DNA of 64,000 bases. Source: Candidatus Thiosymbion ectosymbiont of Catanema sp. Cochon2018. Lineage in GTDB: Bacteria > Pseudomonadota > Gammaproteobacteria > Chromatiales > Chromatiaceae. Position numbers and translations under genes: made by a program. The number at the start of each line of letters is the position of its first letter. Position 1 is the first letter of the stretch. The notes below the pieces were generated by a model. The model saw nothing but the letters and a program-made list of their open reading frames with translations. It had not been told where the DNA came from and did no database searches. The stretch is from the NCBI GenBank assembly GCA_011392765.1, contig WYCW01000001.1:434001-498000 (forward strand). The letters are read 5' to 3'. This document shows, one piece after another, positions 40,466-51,043 of the stretch.

Positions 40466-41020
40466 TCAGGTCCGGAAAGGAAACTTGAAGGCTTCGAGCA
40501 GTGCCCGCCCTTCTTCATCGGTGGGTGCGCTCGTGGTGATGGTGATGTCCAGACCGCGCAGGGCGTCGATCTTGTCGTAATCGATCTCCGGAAACACGAT
40601 CTGTTCCTTTACGCCCATGCTGTAGTTGCCGCGCCCGTCGAACGCCTTGGCGCTCAGGCCCCGGAAATCACGGATACGCGGGATCGCGACGTTGATCAGC
40701 CGATCGAGAAACTCGTACATGCGCTCGCGCCGCAGCGTGACTTTGCAGCCGACGGCCCAACCCTCACGGATCTTGAACGCGGCTACCGATTTCCGGGCCT
40801 TGGTCACGATGGGCTGCTGACCCGCAATCAGGCGCAGGTCGGAGACCGCATTTTCCATCACTTTCTTGTCGGCAATGGCTTCGCCCACGCCCATGTTGAG
40901 GGTGATCTTCTCGAGCCGCGGCACCTGCATGACGGTACGGTAGCCGAATTTGTCCATGAGCCGACCGACCACTTCTTCGCGATACGCTGTCTGTAATCTG
41001 GACATGACGGCATACCTCAA
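40466..41020 (-). CDS. rplE: 50S ribosomal protein L5
   Basis: [71 protein letters not shown]. Confidence 0.98.
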   Translation of the reverse strand: MRYAVMSRLQTAYREEVVGRLMDKFGYRTVMQVPRLEKITLNMGVGEAIADKKVMENAVSDLRLIAGQQPIVTKARKSVAAFKIREGWAVGCKVTLRRERMYEFLDRLINVAIPRIRDFRGLSAKAFDGRGNYSMGVKEQIVFPEIDYDKIDALRGLDITITTSAPTDEEGRALLEAFKFPFRT

Positions 41021-41334
41021 GTGTCGACGACTTCGCCGTTGGATTTGAACACCCGCACCTTGCGACCATCTTCGAGGAATTTGAAACCCACTCGATCCGG
41101 ACCTTCCTTCGCCGGGTTGTAGAGACCCAGGTTCGACAGGTGCAGGGGCATCTCTTTATCGATGATACCGCCGGGTAGGTTGCGCTGGGGATTGGGTTTC
41201 TGATGCTTCTTGGCCATGTTGATGTTCTCGACAATAACCCGATCTTTGTCGAGCACACGCAGCACGGTCCCGCGCATTCCCTTGTCTTTGCCGGTGAGGA
41301 CAACGACGTCATCACCCTGTCTGATCTTGCGCAT
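41017..41334 (-). CDS. rplX: 50S ribosomal protein L24
   Basis: [52 protein letters not shown]. Confidence 0.97.
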   Translation of the reverse strand: MRKIRQGDDVVVLTGKDKGMRGTVLRVLDKDRVIVENINMAKKHQKPNPQRNLPGGIIDKEMPLHLSNLGLYNPAKEGPDRVGFKFLEDGRKVRVFKSNGEVVDT

Positions 41335-41559
41335 GGGTCGATCTCTATTTAACCGTTTCAGTACAACAATACCGAATAACGTAAGAATTATTTTTTCCGC
41401 AAATGAACGCGAATCAACGCAAATCGTTTGCAAAAGATTACATTATCTTTTTCGTCCGCAGATTACGCAGATTACGCAGATTTTCACAGATTGTTTCGTT
41501 TCTAAGGAACGGTTCACTAACAAGTCATCCATCTTTAGCCAGAGAGGCTCTTACTTATT

Positions 41560-41710
41560 CACCACAGAGGGCACAGAGGACACAGAGGACACAGAGAAAG
41601 AAACGCTAAGGTGCCTGGATGCCAAGGCGCAAAGGTTCTTTCTCTTGGCGTCATGGCGTGATTTCTCATCTCTGTGCTCTCTGTGCTCTCTGTGCTCTCT
41701 GTGGTGAATC
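41560..41710. repeat. ccacagagggcacagagg palindrome with internal ctttgcgcc-like block
   Basis: caccacagagggcacagaggacacagaggacacagag...ctctgtgctctctgtgctctctgtgctctctgtggtg. Confidence 0.85.
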
Positions 41711-42269
41711 AAACATGGCCCGCCGGGTCCTCGACCGAGAGCAACGACTGCAGCACCCGCCGGTAACCGAACGCTGTGAGTGGGAGCGGATCGAGGTGCC
41801 GCGAGCGTATGGATTGCGTGCAGAGCATGCTTGTCGAAGATGTTTTACTTATTTTTGAATCGTTACTAATCTGCATAATCTGCGGATCGATTGATGAACG
41901 CGAACTACGAAGATTTTCTTGATTGCGACTTTTCACAAGCCTTCCAAATTTATTACAAAACCACTTGATAGCTTCGGGGGAAATATCAATGGCATTTTCA
42001 TTGTATTTTCCGGTATCGGAATCATACCAGGTTAAATTATATCTTCCTACCACTTGACTAAAACGCTCCTGGTCCAGAAGCGGACGAAAGGCTTCGCCTG
42101 AGTCTCCTTCTTTTAATATAGGAAAAAAGTCCAGCTCGTATATTGATACATCCTTGTTTTCTTCAAACCAAATTTCGAGCTTGTACTCACCAAGATGTTC
42201 GGCCTTGAGGATACCCTTTTCCGGTATACAACCCGGCGAGTTCAAATGTGTATCCAGCTCACCCCACAT
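41709..42269 (-). CDS. DUF2442-like protein with repeat-derived C-terminal tail
   Basis: ILKAEHLGEYKLEIWFEENKDVSIYELDFFPIL..FSQVVGRYNLTWYDSDTGKYNENAIDISPEAIKW; residues after ~115 are encoded by repeat DNA. Confidence 0.6.
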   Translation of the reverse strand: MWGELDTHLNSPGCIPEKGILKAEHLGEYKLEIWFEENKDVSIYELDFFPILKEGDSGEAFRPLLDQERFSQVVGRYNLTWYDSDTGKYNENAIDISPEAIKWFCNKFGRLVKSRNQENLRSSRSSIDPQIMQISNDSKISKTSSTSMLCTQSIRSRHLDPLPLTAFGYRRVLQSLLSVEDPAGHV

Positions 42270-42550
42270 AATAATATTCTATGAGACTTCCCTTCAAAAA
42301 GGGGTGCGATACCGGCGGCATTATAATTTTACCCTAATCTTGGCCCGGGAAATAGAACCACTGATTAACACCGATAGACACGGATAAACTCATAATACAA
42401 TCCGTCTCCATTCCAGCCGTGCCCCACAGAAATTCAGGACCACACCGAGTTTCAGCCCGGTGATTTTCAAGTACATGAATCAATCCGTGTCTATCCGTGT
42501 TCATCCGTGGTTCACTCCTCGGCAACATTGCTTTAACTATGGCATTGAAT

Positions 42551-42919
42551 CTATAAGACCTCCGGCGCCAACGAGATGATCTTCATAAAGCGTTCGCTAC
42601 GCAGCTCCCTGGTCACTGGCCCGAAGATGCGGGTCCCGATGGGCTGCATCTGGTTGTTGAGCAGGACCGCGGCATTGCCGTCAAAACGTATGGCGGACCC
42701 GTCCGGACGCCGCACGCCTTTCTTGGTGCGCACGACCACTGCGTCGAATATATCGCCCTTCCTGACCTTGCCGCGCGGGATGGCGTCCTTCACCGTGACC
42801 TTGATTACATCGCCGATCCCGGCATAGCGCCGGTGCGAGCCGCCGAGCACTTTGATGCACTGCACGCGCTTGGCGCCGCTGTTGTCGGCAACGCCCAGAT
42901 TGGTCTGCATCTGAATCAT
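42551..42919 (-). CDS. rplN: 50S ribosomal protein L14
   Basis: [56 protein letters not shown]. Confidence 0.98.
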   Translation of the reverse strand: MIQMQTNLGVADNSGAKRVQCIKVLGGSHRRYAGIGDVIKVTVKDAIPRGKVRKGDIFDAVVVRTKKGVRRPDGSAIRFDGNAAVLLNNQMQPIGTRIFGPVTRELRSERFMKIISLAPEVL

Positions 42920-43155
42920 TTATTCTACCTCACTCCACTTTGTCACATTCAGCCCGACTCGTTGTTTGCTGGATTATATTATTCTCACGGATTCCTTATA
43001 AATCAGTGGATTATCCTGTAATGTGACAAAGTAGAACTAGAAATCGATTTTATGCGTACTCTCCCTCTTGAGAATTCCGACTACAACCGCTCGCCCTCCA
43101 GCGATCCTCGTCCAGCTTCTCGATGAGTCTACGGATTTTCAACTCATCCCAGGAT

Positions 43156-43581
43156 TTAATACTTTGTTTCTCTTAATAATATTCGAAAACCAGCTTGACG
43201 AAAATGCTCATCCGTTGTTAAGGCTTCTGTTATATTTCTTTCTTTCATCACAACAAAAGATATACAGTCGATCAGCCCCCATTCTTTATCATGTCTTCCC
43301 CGATATAGTCGAAATGCCTGTGCATAGAGTGTTTCAGACAAAGTAATAACTTCTACTGAAGGGTCGGTTTCAAGATAATCCAGTAATTGAATAGCGGCAT
43401 ACCGATACTGTTGTTTAGATAATGCATTTCCAATCTCCAATTGGATAGCTCGCGTTGTTACTAGGTGAGTATCCCTTTGTTCAAGTTCTTCTGCCAGATC
43501 AATCGCTCGTTCGTGAAATCTGTCTCTTTCGGACGACAAGGCTACCGCATAGGCAGTATCAAGAAATACTTCTTCCTCCAT
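43156..43581 (-). CDS. PIN-domain toxin (VapC-like)
   Basis: EEVFLDTAYAVALSSERDRFHERA..LIDCISFVVMKERNITEALTTDEHFRQAGF. Confidence 0.88.
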   Translation of the reverse strand: MEEEVFLDTAYAVALSSERDRFHERAIDLAEELEQRDTHLVTTRAIQLEIGNALSKQQYRYAAIQLLDYLETDPSVEVITLSETLYAQAFRLYRGRHDKEWGLIDCISFVVMKERNITEALTTDEHFRQAGFRILLRETKY

Positions 43582-43797
43582 TTACTTTCCATAAAGGTAT
43601 TTATCAATATTCTCCGCCCAATCAGAAGGACCATCCAACTTGAGTGCTTTCGCTGTATGAAGGAAGGAGAACTTTCTGTCTTTAATTGATGGCTCCGTCT
43701 CGAGCATTATTTTTACGCGCGTATTCGGCTTCAAACCAATCGGCCTTTCAGGACGAAATACCTCTCCATCAAAAGTTGCATCGATTGCCTTAATCAT
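43582..43797 (-). CDS. DUF104/AF2212-like antitoxin
   Basis: MIKAIDATFDGEVFRPERPIGLKPNTRVKIMLETEPS. Confidence 0.78.
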   Translation of the reverse strand: MIKAIDATFDGEVFRPERPIGLKPNTRVKIMLETEPSIKDRKFSFLHTAKALKLDGPSDWAENIDKYLYGK

Positions 43798-43922
43798 CGT
43801 CTATCGGCAGGCCTAAATTGCCGCTTGCCCTGGAGCACAGAGGAAGGGCAAATGGTCTTCTCCTCTTCCAAAAGCTAACATTCAGAATACACGGCCTTAT
43901 TCTCCGGTAAGCCACCGAAGGA

Positions 43923-44183
43923 TCACCCCGCTTTTTCCAGAATATCCAGCACCCGCCAGGATTTGGTCTTGGAGAGCGGGCGGCACTGCTCGACGGTCAC
44001 TACATCGCCCGGATTACATTCGTTGGCCTCATCGTGGGCGTGGACCTTGGTCGAGCGGCGGATGAATTTTCCGTACAGCGGGTGTTTTACACGCCGTTCC
44101 ACTACGAGGGTGACGGTCTTGTCCATGGCGTTGCTGACCACCCGCCCGGTCAATCTGCGGTTCTTTTTCGCTGCGTCGCTCAT
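43923..44183 (-). CDS. rpsQ: 30S ribosomal protein S17
   Basis: [44 protein letters not shown]. Confidence 0.98.
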   Translation of the reverse strand: MSDAAKKNRRLTGRVVSNAMDKTVTLVVERRVKHPLYGKFIRRSTKVHAHDEANECNPGDVVTVEQCRPLSKTKSWRVLDILEKAG

Positions 44184-44374
44184 TTGCCTGCCTTCAGTTC
44201 GGTCATCAGGGTCTTGACCCGTGCAATGTCCCGCCGCACCGCGCGCAGTTGCGAGGGACGCGAGAGCTGTCCCGTTCCCTTTTGCATCCGCAGGTTGAAT
44301 TGCTCTCTGCGCAGCTCTTCGAGCTGCGTTTGGAGCCCTTCGGCACCGCCGGTCCTCAGGTCGTTCGCTTTCAT
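44180..44374 (-). CDS. rpmC: 50S ribosomal protein L29
   Basis: [57 protein letters not shown]. Confidence 0.97.
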   Translation of the reverse strand: MKANDLRTGGAEGLQTQLEELRREQFNLRMQKGTGQLSRPSQLRAVRRDIARVKTLMTELKAGK

Positions 44375-44787
44375 TACATCACCGTCCGCTGTGCAAAGGT
44401 CGTTTGGACGGGTAGCTTCGCCGCCGCCAATGCAAAGGCCTCGCGGGCCAGGGTCTCGGGGACACCTTCGATTTCGTAGAGCACTTTGCCCGGCTGCACC
44501 AGGGCTACCCAGTACTCCACGTTGCCCTTGCCCTTACCCATGCGCACTTCCAAGGGTTTTTTGGAGATGGGCTTGTCGGGAAATACTCGGATCCACAGCT
44601 TGCCGCCGCGTTTGACTTTGCGCGTGATGGTGCGGCGCGCGGCCTCGATCTGGCGCGCGGTCACCCGCCCCCGGGAGGTCGCTTTGATACCGTATTCGCC
44701 GAAGCTGACCCGATTGCCCGCCTGGGCCAGTCCCCGGTTACGCCCTTTGTGCTGCTTACGGAATTTAGTTCTCTTCGGTTGCAGCAT
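44374..44787 (-). CDS. rplP: 50S ribosomal protein L16
   Basis: [52 protein letters not shown]. Confidence 0.98.
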   Translation of the reverse strand: MLQPKRTKFRKQHKGRNRGLAQAGNRVSFGEYGIKATSRGRVTARQIEAARRTITRKVKRGGKLWIRVFPDKPISKKPLEVRMGKGKGNVEYWVALVQPGKVLYEIEGVPETLAREAFALAAAKLPVQTTFAQRTVM

Positions 44788-44790
44788 GGA

Positions 44791-45471
44791 TCAACTCCTT
44801 GCACGAGCGGTTTTTTTGGCAACCGGCTCTTCCGCTTCTTGACCCGCGAATACCTCGCCTTTGAAGATCCAGACCTTGACGCCGAGTACGCCGTAGGTGG
44901 TCTTTGCCTCGGCGAGGCCATAATCGATGTTCGCGCGCAGGGTGTGCAGGGGTACGCGACCCTCCCGATACCATTCGCTACGGGCAATCTCCGCGCCGTT
45001 CAGGCGTCCGGCGATGTTGATCCGAATCCCCTCGGCGCCCAGCCGCATGGAACTCTGCACCGCGCGTTTCATGGCCCGCCGAAACATGACCCGGCGTTCG
45101 AGCTGCCCGGCGACGTTTTCCGCCACCAGCCCGGCATCGAGCTCCGGCTTGCGGATCTCCTCGATGCTGATGTGCACCGGGATCCCCATTTTTGCGGATA
45201 CCTCCTTGCGGAGTCGGTCGATGTCCTCTCCCTTTCTGCCGATCACCACCCCCGGACGCGCGGTATGAATGGTGATGTGGGCATTCTTGGCCGGACGGTC
45301 GATCTGGATGCGGCTGACGGATGCCTGAGAAAGGCGCTTTTTGAGGAAGCCCCGCACCTCCAGGTCGGTGTTGAGGAGCTCCGCGTAGTCCTTGGAGTCG
45401 GCGTACCACTTGGAGGTCCAGTCTTTGACGATCCCTAAACGGATGCCGGTTGGATGTACTTTCTGACCCAT
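44791..45471 (-). CDS. rpsC: 30S ribosomal protein S3
   Basis: [43 protein letters not shown]. Confidence 0.98.
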   Translation of the reverse strand: MGQKVHPTGIRLGIVKDWTSKWYADSKDYAELLNTDLEVRGFLKKRLSQASVSRIQIDRPAKNAHITIHTARPGVVIGRKGEDIDRLRKEVSAKMGIPVHISIEEIRKPELDAGLVAENVAGQLERRVMFRRAMKRAVQSSMRLGAEGIRINIAGRLNGAEIARSEWYREGRVPLHTLRANIDYGLAEAKTTYGVLGVKVWIFKGEVFAGQEAEEPVAKKTARARS

Positions 45472-45476
45472 AATGC

Positions 45477-45809
45477 TCAGCTCTCGGCGACTGTCACACT
45501 GATGTGACTGGTGCGCTTGGAAATTCGGTTCGCCCGCCCCTTGGCGCGGGCCCGGATGCGCTTCATGGCCGGTCCCTCGTTGACCTGGATCTCCGCCACC
45601 TTGAGCTCATCGACGTCCGCACCTTCGTTGTGCTCCGCATTGGCGATGGCCGATTCCAGAACCTTTTTGATGATTCCGGCGCCTTTTTTGGGGCTGAATA
45701 CCAGTAGATTCACGGCCTGCTCTACCCCCAGACCGCGGATCTGGTTGGCCACCAGGCGCGCCTTCTGTGCCGCGATACGGGCGTGCCGGATGCTTGCTTC
45801 GGCCTGCAT
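45477..45809 (-). CDS. rplV: 50S ribosomal protein L22
   Basis: [57 protein letters not shown]. Confidence 0.98.
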   Translation of the reverse strand: MQAEASIRHARIAAQKARLVANQIRGLGVEQAVNLLVFSPKKGAGIIKKVLESAIANAEHNEGADVDELKVAEIQVNEGPAMKRIRARAKGRANRISKRTSHISVTVAES

Positions 45810-45823
45810 ATGTGCTTCCTCAC

Positions 45824-46099
45824 CTACTTCTTGGTCTTGCGGTCCGCCGCGTGCCCCCGGTAGGTGCGGGTCAGGGCGAACTCACCGAGCTTGTGCCCGA
45901 TCATGTTTTCGTTGACGAGGACCGGGACGTGTTGCCGCCCGTTATGCACTGCGATGGTCAGGCCAACCATTTCCGGCAGTACCATGGAGCGGCGCGACCA
46001 GGTCTTGATGGGTCGCCTGCTGTTCTGGGCGACCGCGGTTTCCACCTTTTTCAGCAGGTGGTGGTCCACGAAGGGTCCCTTGCGAATGGAACGTGGCAC
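45824..46099 (-). CDS. rpsS: 30S ribosomal protein S19 (GTG start)
   Basis: [57 protein letters not shown]. Confidence 0.97.
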   Translation of the reverse strand: MPRSIRKGPFVDHHLLKKVETAVAQNSRRPIKTWSRRSMVLPEMVGLTIAVHNGRQHVPVLVNENMIGHKLGEFALTRTYRGHAADRKTKK

Positions 46100-46217
46100 T
46101 GGCTCAACCTCGATCAAACAAGTTGTCAGGGGGCAGTTATCAGTTGTCAGAACCCGATAGCTGACAACTGCACTCTGCACTCTCCTATCAGTTAGAAATT
46201 TACTACTACCGGTTATT

Positions 46218-47045
46218 CTATTTTTTACCGCGGCGGCGTACGATCATGGCGTCGGTGCGTTTGTTGTTGCGGGTCTTGTGGCCCTTGGTGGGGACCCCCC
46301 AGGGGGTGACCGGATGGCGTCCGCCCGAAGTCCGACCCTCGCCGCCGCCATGGGGGTGATCGACCGGGTTCATGACCACCCCGCGGACGGTAGGTCTCTC
46401 CCCGCGCCAACGTTTGGCACCCGCCTTACCCAGCTTGCGGAGGCTATGCTCGGCGTTGCCGACCTCGCCGACTACCGCACGGCATTCGGTAAACAGCTTA
46501 CGCATCTCTCCGGAACGCATGCGCAGCGTAGCGTACTGCCCTTCCCGTGCAATGATTTGGGCGGAGTTGCCGGCTGCCCGGGCAAGCTGGGCACCCTTGC
46601 CCGGCCGCATTTCGATACAGTGCACCAGGGTCCCCAAGGGGATGTTGCGCAACGGCAGGCAATTGCCCGCGCTGATGGGCACGTCTTCTCCCGCCTGTAC
46701 GCGATCCCCTTTGCCTAGTCCCTTGGGCGCTATGATGTAGGCGCGCTCCCCATCCAGGTACTTGAGCAGGGCCAGGTTGGCGCTGCGATTGGGGTCGTAC
46801 TCGATCCGCTCGACGACGGCGGGGACGCCTTCTTTGTTGCGCTTGAAGTCGACCACCCGGTACCGCTGTTTATGCCCGCCACCGCGATGGCGCACGGTGA
46901 TGCGGCCTTTGTTGTTACGCCCGCCGGACCGGCTCTTTTTTCCCAGCAGCGGTTCGAATGGGGCGCCCTTGTGGATCTCCGGCGTCACCACCTTGACCAC
47001 GAAGCGCCGCCCTGGGGACGTCGGATTTGTTTTTACGATTGCCAT
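46218..47045 (-). CDS. rplB: 50S ribosomal protein L2
   Basis: [71 protein letters not shown]. Confidence 0.98.
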   Translation of the reverse strand: MAIVKTNPTSPGRRFVVKVVTPEIHKGAPFEPLLGKKSRSGGRNNKGRITVRHRGGGHKQRYRVVDFKRNKEGVPAVVERIEYDPNRSANLALLKYLDGERAYIIAPKGLGKGDRVQAGEDVPISAGNCLPLRNIPLGTLVHCIEMRPGKGAQLARAAGNSAQIIAREGQYATLRMRSGEMRKLFTECRAVVGEVGNAEHSLRKLGKAGAKRWRGERPTVRGVVMNPVDHPHGGGEGRTSGGRHPVTPWGVPTKGHKTRNNKRTDAMIVRRRGKK

Positions 47046-47269
47046 TTCGGGTTTTTCTTTATGTCTTCGAGATTCATGCTTTCATCCAATAGGACAGGAT
47101 TCACAGGATTAACAGGATTTTTCCTTTATTTCAATTCGTATCACCGCGCAGTGAAAATTCAAAACAATCAAGTAATCCTGTCCTAAAACCTGAAACATAT
47201 CCGCCACTGATCGTTGATGGAAAAGGAATACCAAGTTAGCTCATGAGGTCAGCTTCAATCCTGGATTTT

Positions 47270-47590
47270 TCACAGATTCAAACTTTCAATCAAGTCTTCG
47301 CTATCGATACCAAGCAACTCGATTTCCTCACTAATCATTTCGAAGAACTGGTTGTCAGGTATGCCGCCGGCTTCATTTATAAGAGAATTCAACTGTTTGC
47401 TTGATATTCGATGCAATAATTCATTAAAACACCGCAATTTATCAGGCTTATCAACAGACTTAGTGCCAACTTCATAGGTATCCCTCGCAAACATGGAAAT
47501 AAAGAACATCAACCGGCTGAGCCATAGCAGTTTCCGTTCTCGCGCAAACGAAGTGTAGCGATCCAGTTCTCGTATCCACGGTTCGTTCAT
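47270..47590 (-). CDS. hypothetical protein; putative immunity gene
   Basis: 106 aa; ATG overlaps the stop (ATGA) of an upstream toxin-like fragment. Confidence 0.55.
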   Translation of the reverse strand: MNEPWIRELDRYTSFARERKLLWLSRLMFFISMFARDTYEVGTKSVDKPDKLRCFNELLHRISSKQLNSLINEAGGIPDNQFFEMISEEIELLGIDSEDLIESLNL

Positions 47591-47711
47591 TTTAAGATCA
47601 CCCTTGGTAACGAATTAATATCAAATCCTCGATCCTGTAAAACTTTTATTCGAGTATTCCCATCAAAAACCCGTGTGCCGAAGGCATTGATGTAGCTACT
47701 TGGTCGCTTAG
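47587..47711 (-). pseudogene. C-terminal fragment of a ParB/nuclease-like toxin domain
   Basis: reverse strand reads KRPSSYINAFGTRVFDGNTRIKVLQDRGFDINSLPRVILK*; DGNTRIKVLQDRGFD resembles ParB/Srx-type toxin ends. Confidence 0.5.
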
Positions 47712-47771
47712 AAACTGTCTAAGAACTTCGTTGCTTGCTGCAAGCGTTGTTGCGCTTTTACTACCTCTGGG

Positions 47772-48203
47772 TTAGCAGTCCGGAACCCATAGCAAGCCTA
47801 CTTCCGTAGCTTCAACAATATCTGCATGTTGGCAATGCACACGGATAAAATCTCCTCCCTCCAATCTGAAAAACAAGTGATCATCAGGAGTTGATTGTTG
47901 CTCATCCAACAACCACTCGTCATCACGATCACCAGGACTCTTATATCCCATATCCTCCAGCCCACAAACAATACGTGAACCAAAATTCGGACTGAATTCT
48001 AAATAATCAACTGCTTCAAAATTCACCGATACCGGCAAGTTACCCTTTCCATGTTCCGGATTTGGTTCAAATACTATCCGCAGTCGCCGCTTCCCCCCCT
48101 CTAATACCATACCGACAAAATCATATAAGTTATGTAAATCGAAAACTTTATCAGCCTTGACAAGTTCGTTACTTTGCCCGACCAGAAACTCTTTTTTCAT
48201 CAT
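47772..48203 (-). CDS. hypothetical protein; putative immunity to the 48200-48736 toxin
   Basis: 143 aa acidic protein; ATGA overlap with the stop of the upstream toxin-like gene. Confidence 0.65.
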   Translation of the reverse strand: MMKKEFLVGQSNELVKADKVFDLHNLYDFVGMVLEGGKRRLRIVFEPNPEHGKGNLPVSVNFEAVDYLEFSPNFGSRIVCGLEDMGYKSPGDRDDEWLLDEQQSTPDDHLFFRLEGGDFIRVHCQHADIVEATEVGLLWVPDC

Positions 48204-48736
48204 CTTCTCAACCTCTCAAGATACCTACGTACATTTCTAATATCCTGCTGGGTTGCAGGCCGAACTGGCGACTTTCTTATATTATACGCAGGCTGATTTG
48301 GAGCCCTTAAATTCCCAGGTGAAACCCTAGTGTGTGGTGTCGGAATACCAGCATGAGCCCTTCCTGCCAAGTCTATATCCATTTGTTGGCTGGGTGAACG
48401 TAATCTTACCCGGTGTCTGTTTGCGTTTCGAGGTATAAGGTCAGCCGCTTGTTCCCTTAAAGACTTTGTTCTTGCCGTTGTACCAGCACCTGTTCTCCTC
48501 AGTACCTGTACACCTCTCCATACCCAGGCTATTCCTGCTGCTACGTACGACCAAATGGCCCCTTTCGTCTCCCGGTTCTCCTGCCCGGACAGGGGCTCCA
48601 CACCAGCATCATAGGGAATCTCCGGCGTATCTTTAAAGGCAAACGCCAGCTCCTTCTTGGTCAGCGGCTCGGCCATAACCGGCTGAGCCAGGAAAACGGC
48701 AATGATGATCGATAGCAAAAAGCGATTCAATTCCAT
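48200..48736 (-). CDS. secreted small effector with toxin_24-like C-terminus
   Basis: signal peptide MELNRFLLSIIIAVFLAQPVMAE; C-term NRHRVRLRSPSQQMDIDLAGRAHAGIPTPHTRVSPGN resembling polymorphic toxin type 24. Confidence 0.6.
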   Translation of the reverse strand: MELNRFLLSIIIAVFLAQPVMAEPLTKKELAFAFKDTPEIPYDAGVEPLSGQENRETKGAIWSYVAAGIAWVWRGVQVLRRTGAGTTARTKSLREQAADLIPRNANRHRVRLRSPSQQMDIDLAGRAHAGIPTPHTRVSPGNLRAPNQPAYNIRKSPVRPATQQDIRNVRRYLERLRR

Positions 48737-49468
48737 TACAGTTCGCGTTCATTTGCGGACCAAAAATTCAAAAAAGCCCTCTTCAAACCCAGCCTCAAGC
48801 CCTGCTACCGAAGTCGATAGCGCTCGTTCCCACGCTCCAGCGGACTTATACCTCTCCGTGCCAATAGGGGTTGGCTGTGCTACCTAGCCGCTTATCGACG
48901 CTGGAGCGTCAAGATCCCTCCTCCGTCGGGACAGGCTTTCTCCCCCGCTAGAGCGTGGGAGCGGGAGCCAACGGAGCTCGGTATTTCTTACCACAGAGGT
49001 AACTATTCAGGACTCCCACTCATATAAAAAACAAAGACTTACAGTTTCCAAGGGGTGATAATAGCTCGAAAATACAGCATTTCCGTGCATTGCTGTGCGA
49101 TGAAAACACAACATCTTGTGGTTCGTAGCTACCAGCGCACAATATCTTGTACCTGAATAGTTACCCACAGAGAACACAAAGGACACCGAGATCAGACTCG
49201 TTAACGCTTGATGCCATCGATGAGACGCCGAATGTTGAAGTTGATCGATCATCCTGGCTTTCTACTCTTTATGCACTCTGTGTTCTCTGTGGTTCCATAA
49301 TGACGGCCTGACGGATAGCACCATGCCTTTCACCTATGCGCACTAACCAGACTGATGGGCACGCTTCGCTGTGTGCCTGCTACCAAGCCGCCGCGGTTTG
49401 CACCCCCCGCGGAATGGGCAAAAGCCCTGGCGCACCTTGCCGGGCGCTTGCTTTGCCCATCCTACGAG

Positions 49469-50455
49469 CTAGCTACCGTCGTCGAGCGGAACCCACTCCG
49501 TGTAGAAGCGCTTATCTTCCGCCTGATCGAGATCCTTGCACTCATCGCCTTTAATCTCCTCCTTACCGTTATCGATAACAATGAAAAGCCGCTTTCCGTT
49601 CGGTCCCAAAGCCAATCCTTCCGCGGCACGTTTGCCGAAATCCCGAAGTTCCTCGGGGGCCTCACCGGTTTTTCCCGACCAGCGGTATAGGAACACCTTG
49701 CCGTCGCATTTCGGCCCTGCAAGTACGTAGTATGCGGCATGCGTTCCGGATACATACTCGATGGAGCGTATCCCAAGGCCCTCGAGGTCCAACAAAATGG
49801 GCTTTTCGAATTCCGGTTGCTCGCCCTCTTTTAAGACCTTTATTGGGTTGGTCATGGGCACGAGAATTGCCCGCTTGTCGACCGACAACGGATTCCTGAA
49901 ACCGATCAGGAGTTTACCCTGGGGAGTCGCTGCCAGGCCCTCGATGTTGAGGCCTGATTGCTTGGGCGCTAGTCCGTGAAATCTTCCTTCGTCTTCGAAC
50001 CGGATCGCGTGCTTCAAATTGAGCTCAGCCAACTTCGGATGATTCGATAAATTCTCTGCAAGGTTACGATAGGGCGTACCTTGCGGATTACCAGATGGTC
50101 CGGTTGCGAACAGGACGTGCCGTGCTGAGCGAAACTCACCTTTCTTATTACGCCCGTGCGAGCCGATCCAAATCAGGGTATCACCGATTCGGGTAACCCC
50201 TTCCAAATCCGCCTCCGATTTGGGATGTTCAAGGAAGTCGTCGAGCTTGACGACTGATTGCATGGACTTGTTTTTGAAATCATAGATGTTTAGATCATCC
50301 TCACTTTCGTCGCTGGCAACGATGAACCGACCATCATCCAACAGTGCAACCGCTGACGCATCGCAGGTGCCAGTATAGGTGTCAAGTGCAATCGCGGAGC
50401 CAGTTGCAAGAACACCGACTGCCAATAAAAAGACTGCCAAATACTTGTTTATCAC
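49469..50455 (-). CDS. DUF3616 domain secreted protein
   Basis: signal peptide; YTGTCDASAVALLDDGRFIVASDESEDDLNIYD, GLNIEGLAATPQGKLLIGFRNPL. Confidence 0.85.
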   Translation of the reverse strand: MINKYLAVFLLAVGVLATGSAIALDTYTGTCDASAVALLDDGRFIVASDESEDDLNIYDFKNKSMQSVVKLDDFLEHPKSEADLEGVTRIGDTLIWIGSHGRNKKGEFRSARHVLFATGPSGNPQGTPYRNLAENLSNHPKLAELNLKHAIRFEDEGRFHGLAPKQSGLNIEGLAATPQGKLLIGFRNPLSVDKRAILVPMTNPIKVLKEGEQPEFEKPILLDLEGLGIRSIEYVSGTHAAYYVLAGPKCDGKVFLYRWSGKTGEAPEELRDFGKRAAEGLALGPNGKRLFIVIDNGKEEIKGDECKDLDQAEDKRFYTEWVPLDDGS

Positions 50456-50564
50456 TCGTAATCCCCAAAGGTTTTTTTAATCATGGAATTCTTTGCGTCA
50501 GCGGCAATGATGAATTGGTCTCAACTGATTTAGGGACACCTTGGATTTTTCAAGGTGCCCTTTC

Positions 50565-50804
50565 TCATGTTTTTTCATATGCCTTTAAAAAATCACTTCG
50601 TGAAATACTAGACTGAGTACAGATAGATCTTAAGGTTGAAGATTTTAATCGGCTATGATTCGGCATTGTCAATGGGGTTTTCGATCCATCCGGGTTAGCT
50701 CTTATCATTACAATATGTTCTTTTTCTCTAACGATTTTAAAACCAAGAAGTTTTAAGGTTTTTAATACTTTAGTTTGGGGAGCATCTATGGGAAATTTAG
50801 GCAT
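50565..50804 (-). CDS. hicA: HicA toxin
   Basis: MPKFPIDAPQTKVLKTLKLLGFKIVREKEHIVMIRANPDGSKTPLTMPNHSRLKSSTLRSI. Confidence 0.88.
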   Translation of the reverse strand: MPKFPIDAPQTKVLKTLKLLGFKIVREKEHIVMIRANPDGSKTPLTMPNHSRLKSSTLRSICTQSSISRSDFLKAYEKT

Positions 50805-51043
50805 CAAACAGGAACTTCCGCTTCTGCAACAAAAGCCTCCATTACCGGTTCCTCTTCCTCAAAAACCGCCTTGCCAAATGTTTCTATATGAAACTCGATT
50901 GCGGATTTGATATTTGAAAGGGCTTCTTCGTATGTATCCCCCTCACCCACGACGACTCCTTTCAGTCCTAAAGGGTATGATACATAGCCATCAGGATGTT
51001 TTTCAATAATAACTTTAAATTCTCTCACCTTAATTCCTACCAT
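50804..51043 (-). CDS. hicB: HicB antitoxin
   Basis: FKVIIEKHPDGYVSYPLGLKGVVVGEGDTYEEALSNIKSAIEFHIETFG. Confidence 0.88.
   Translation of the reverse strand: MVGIKVREFKVIIEKHPDGYVSYPLGLKGVVVGEGDTYEEALSNIKSAIEFHIETFGKAVFEEEEPVMEAFVAEAEVPV

Noticed and set aside
40466-41020. Programmed frameshifts or recoding in ribosomal genes
   Set aside because: All ribosomal ORFs read through cleanly with expected termini; no slippery-site evidence
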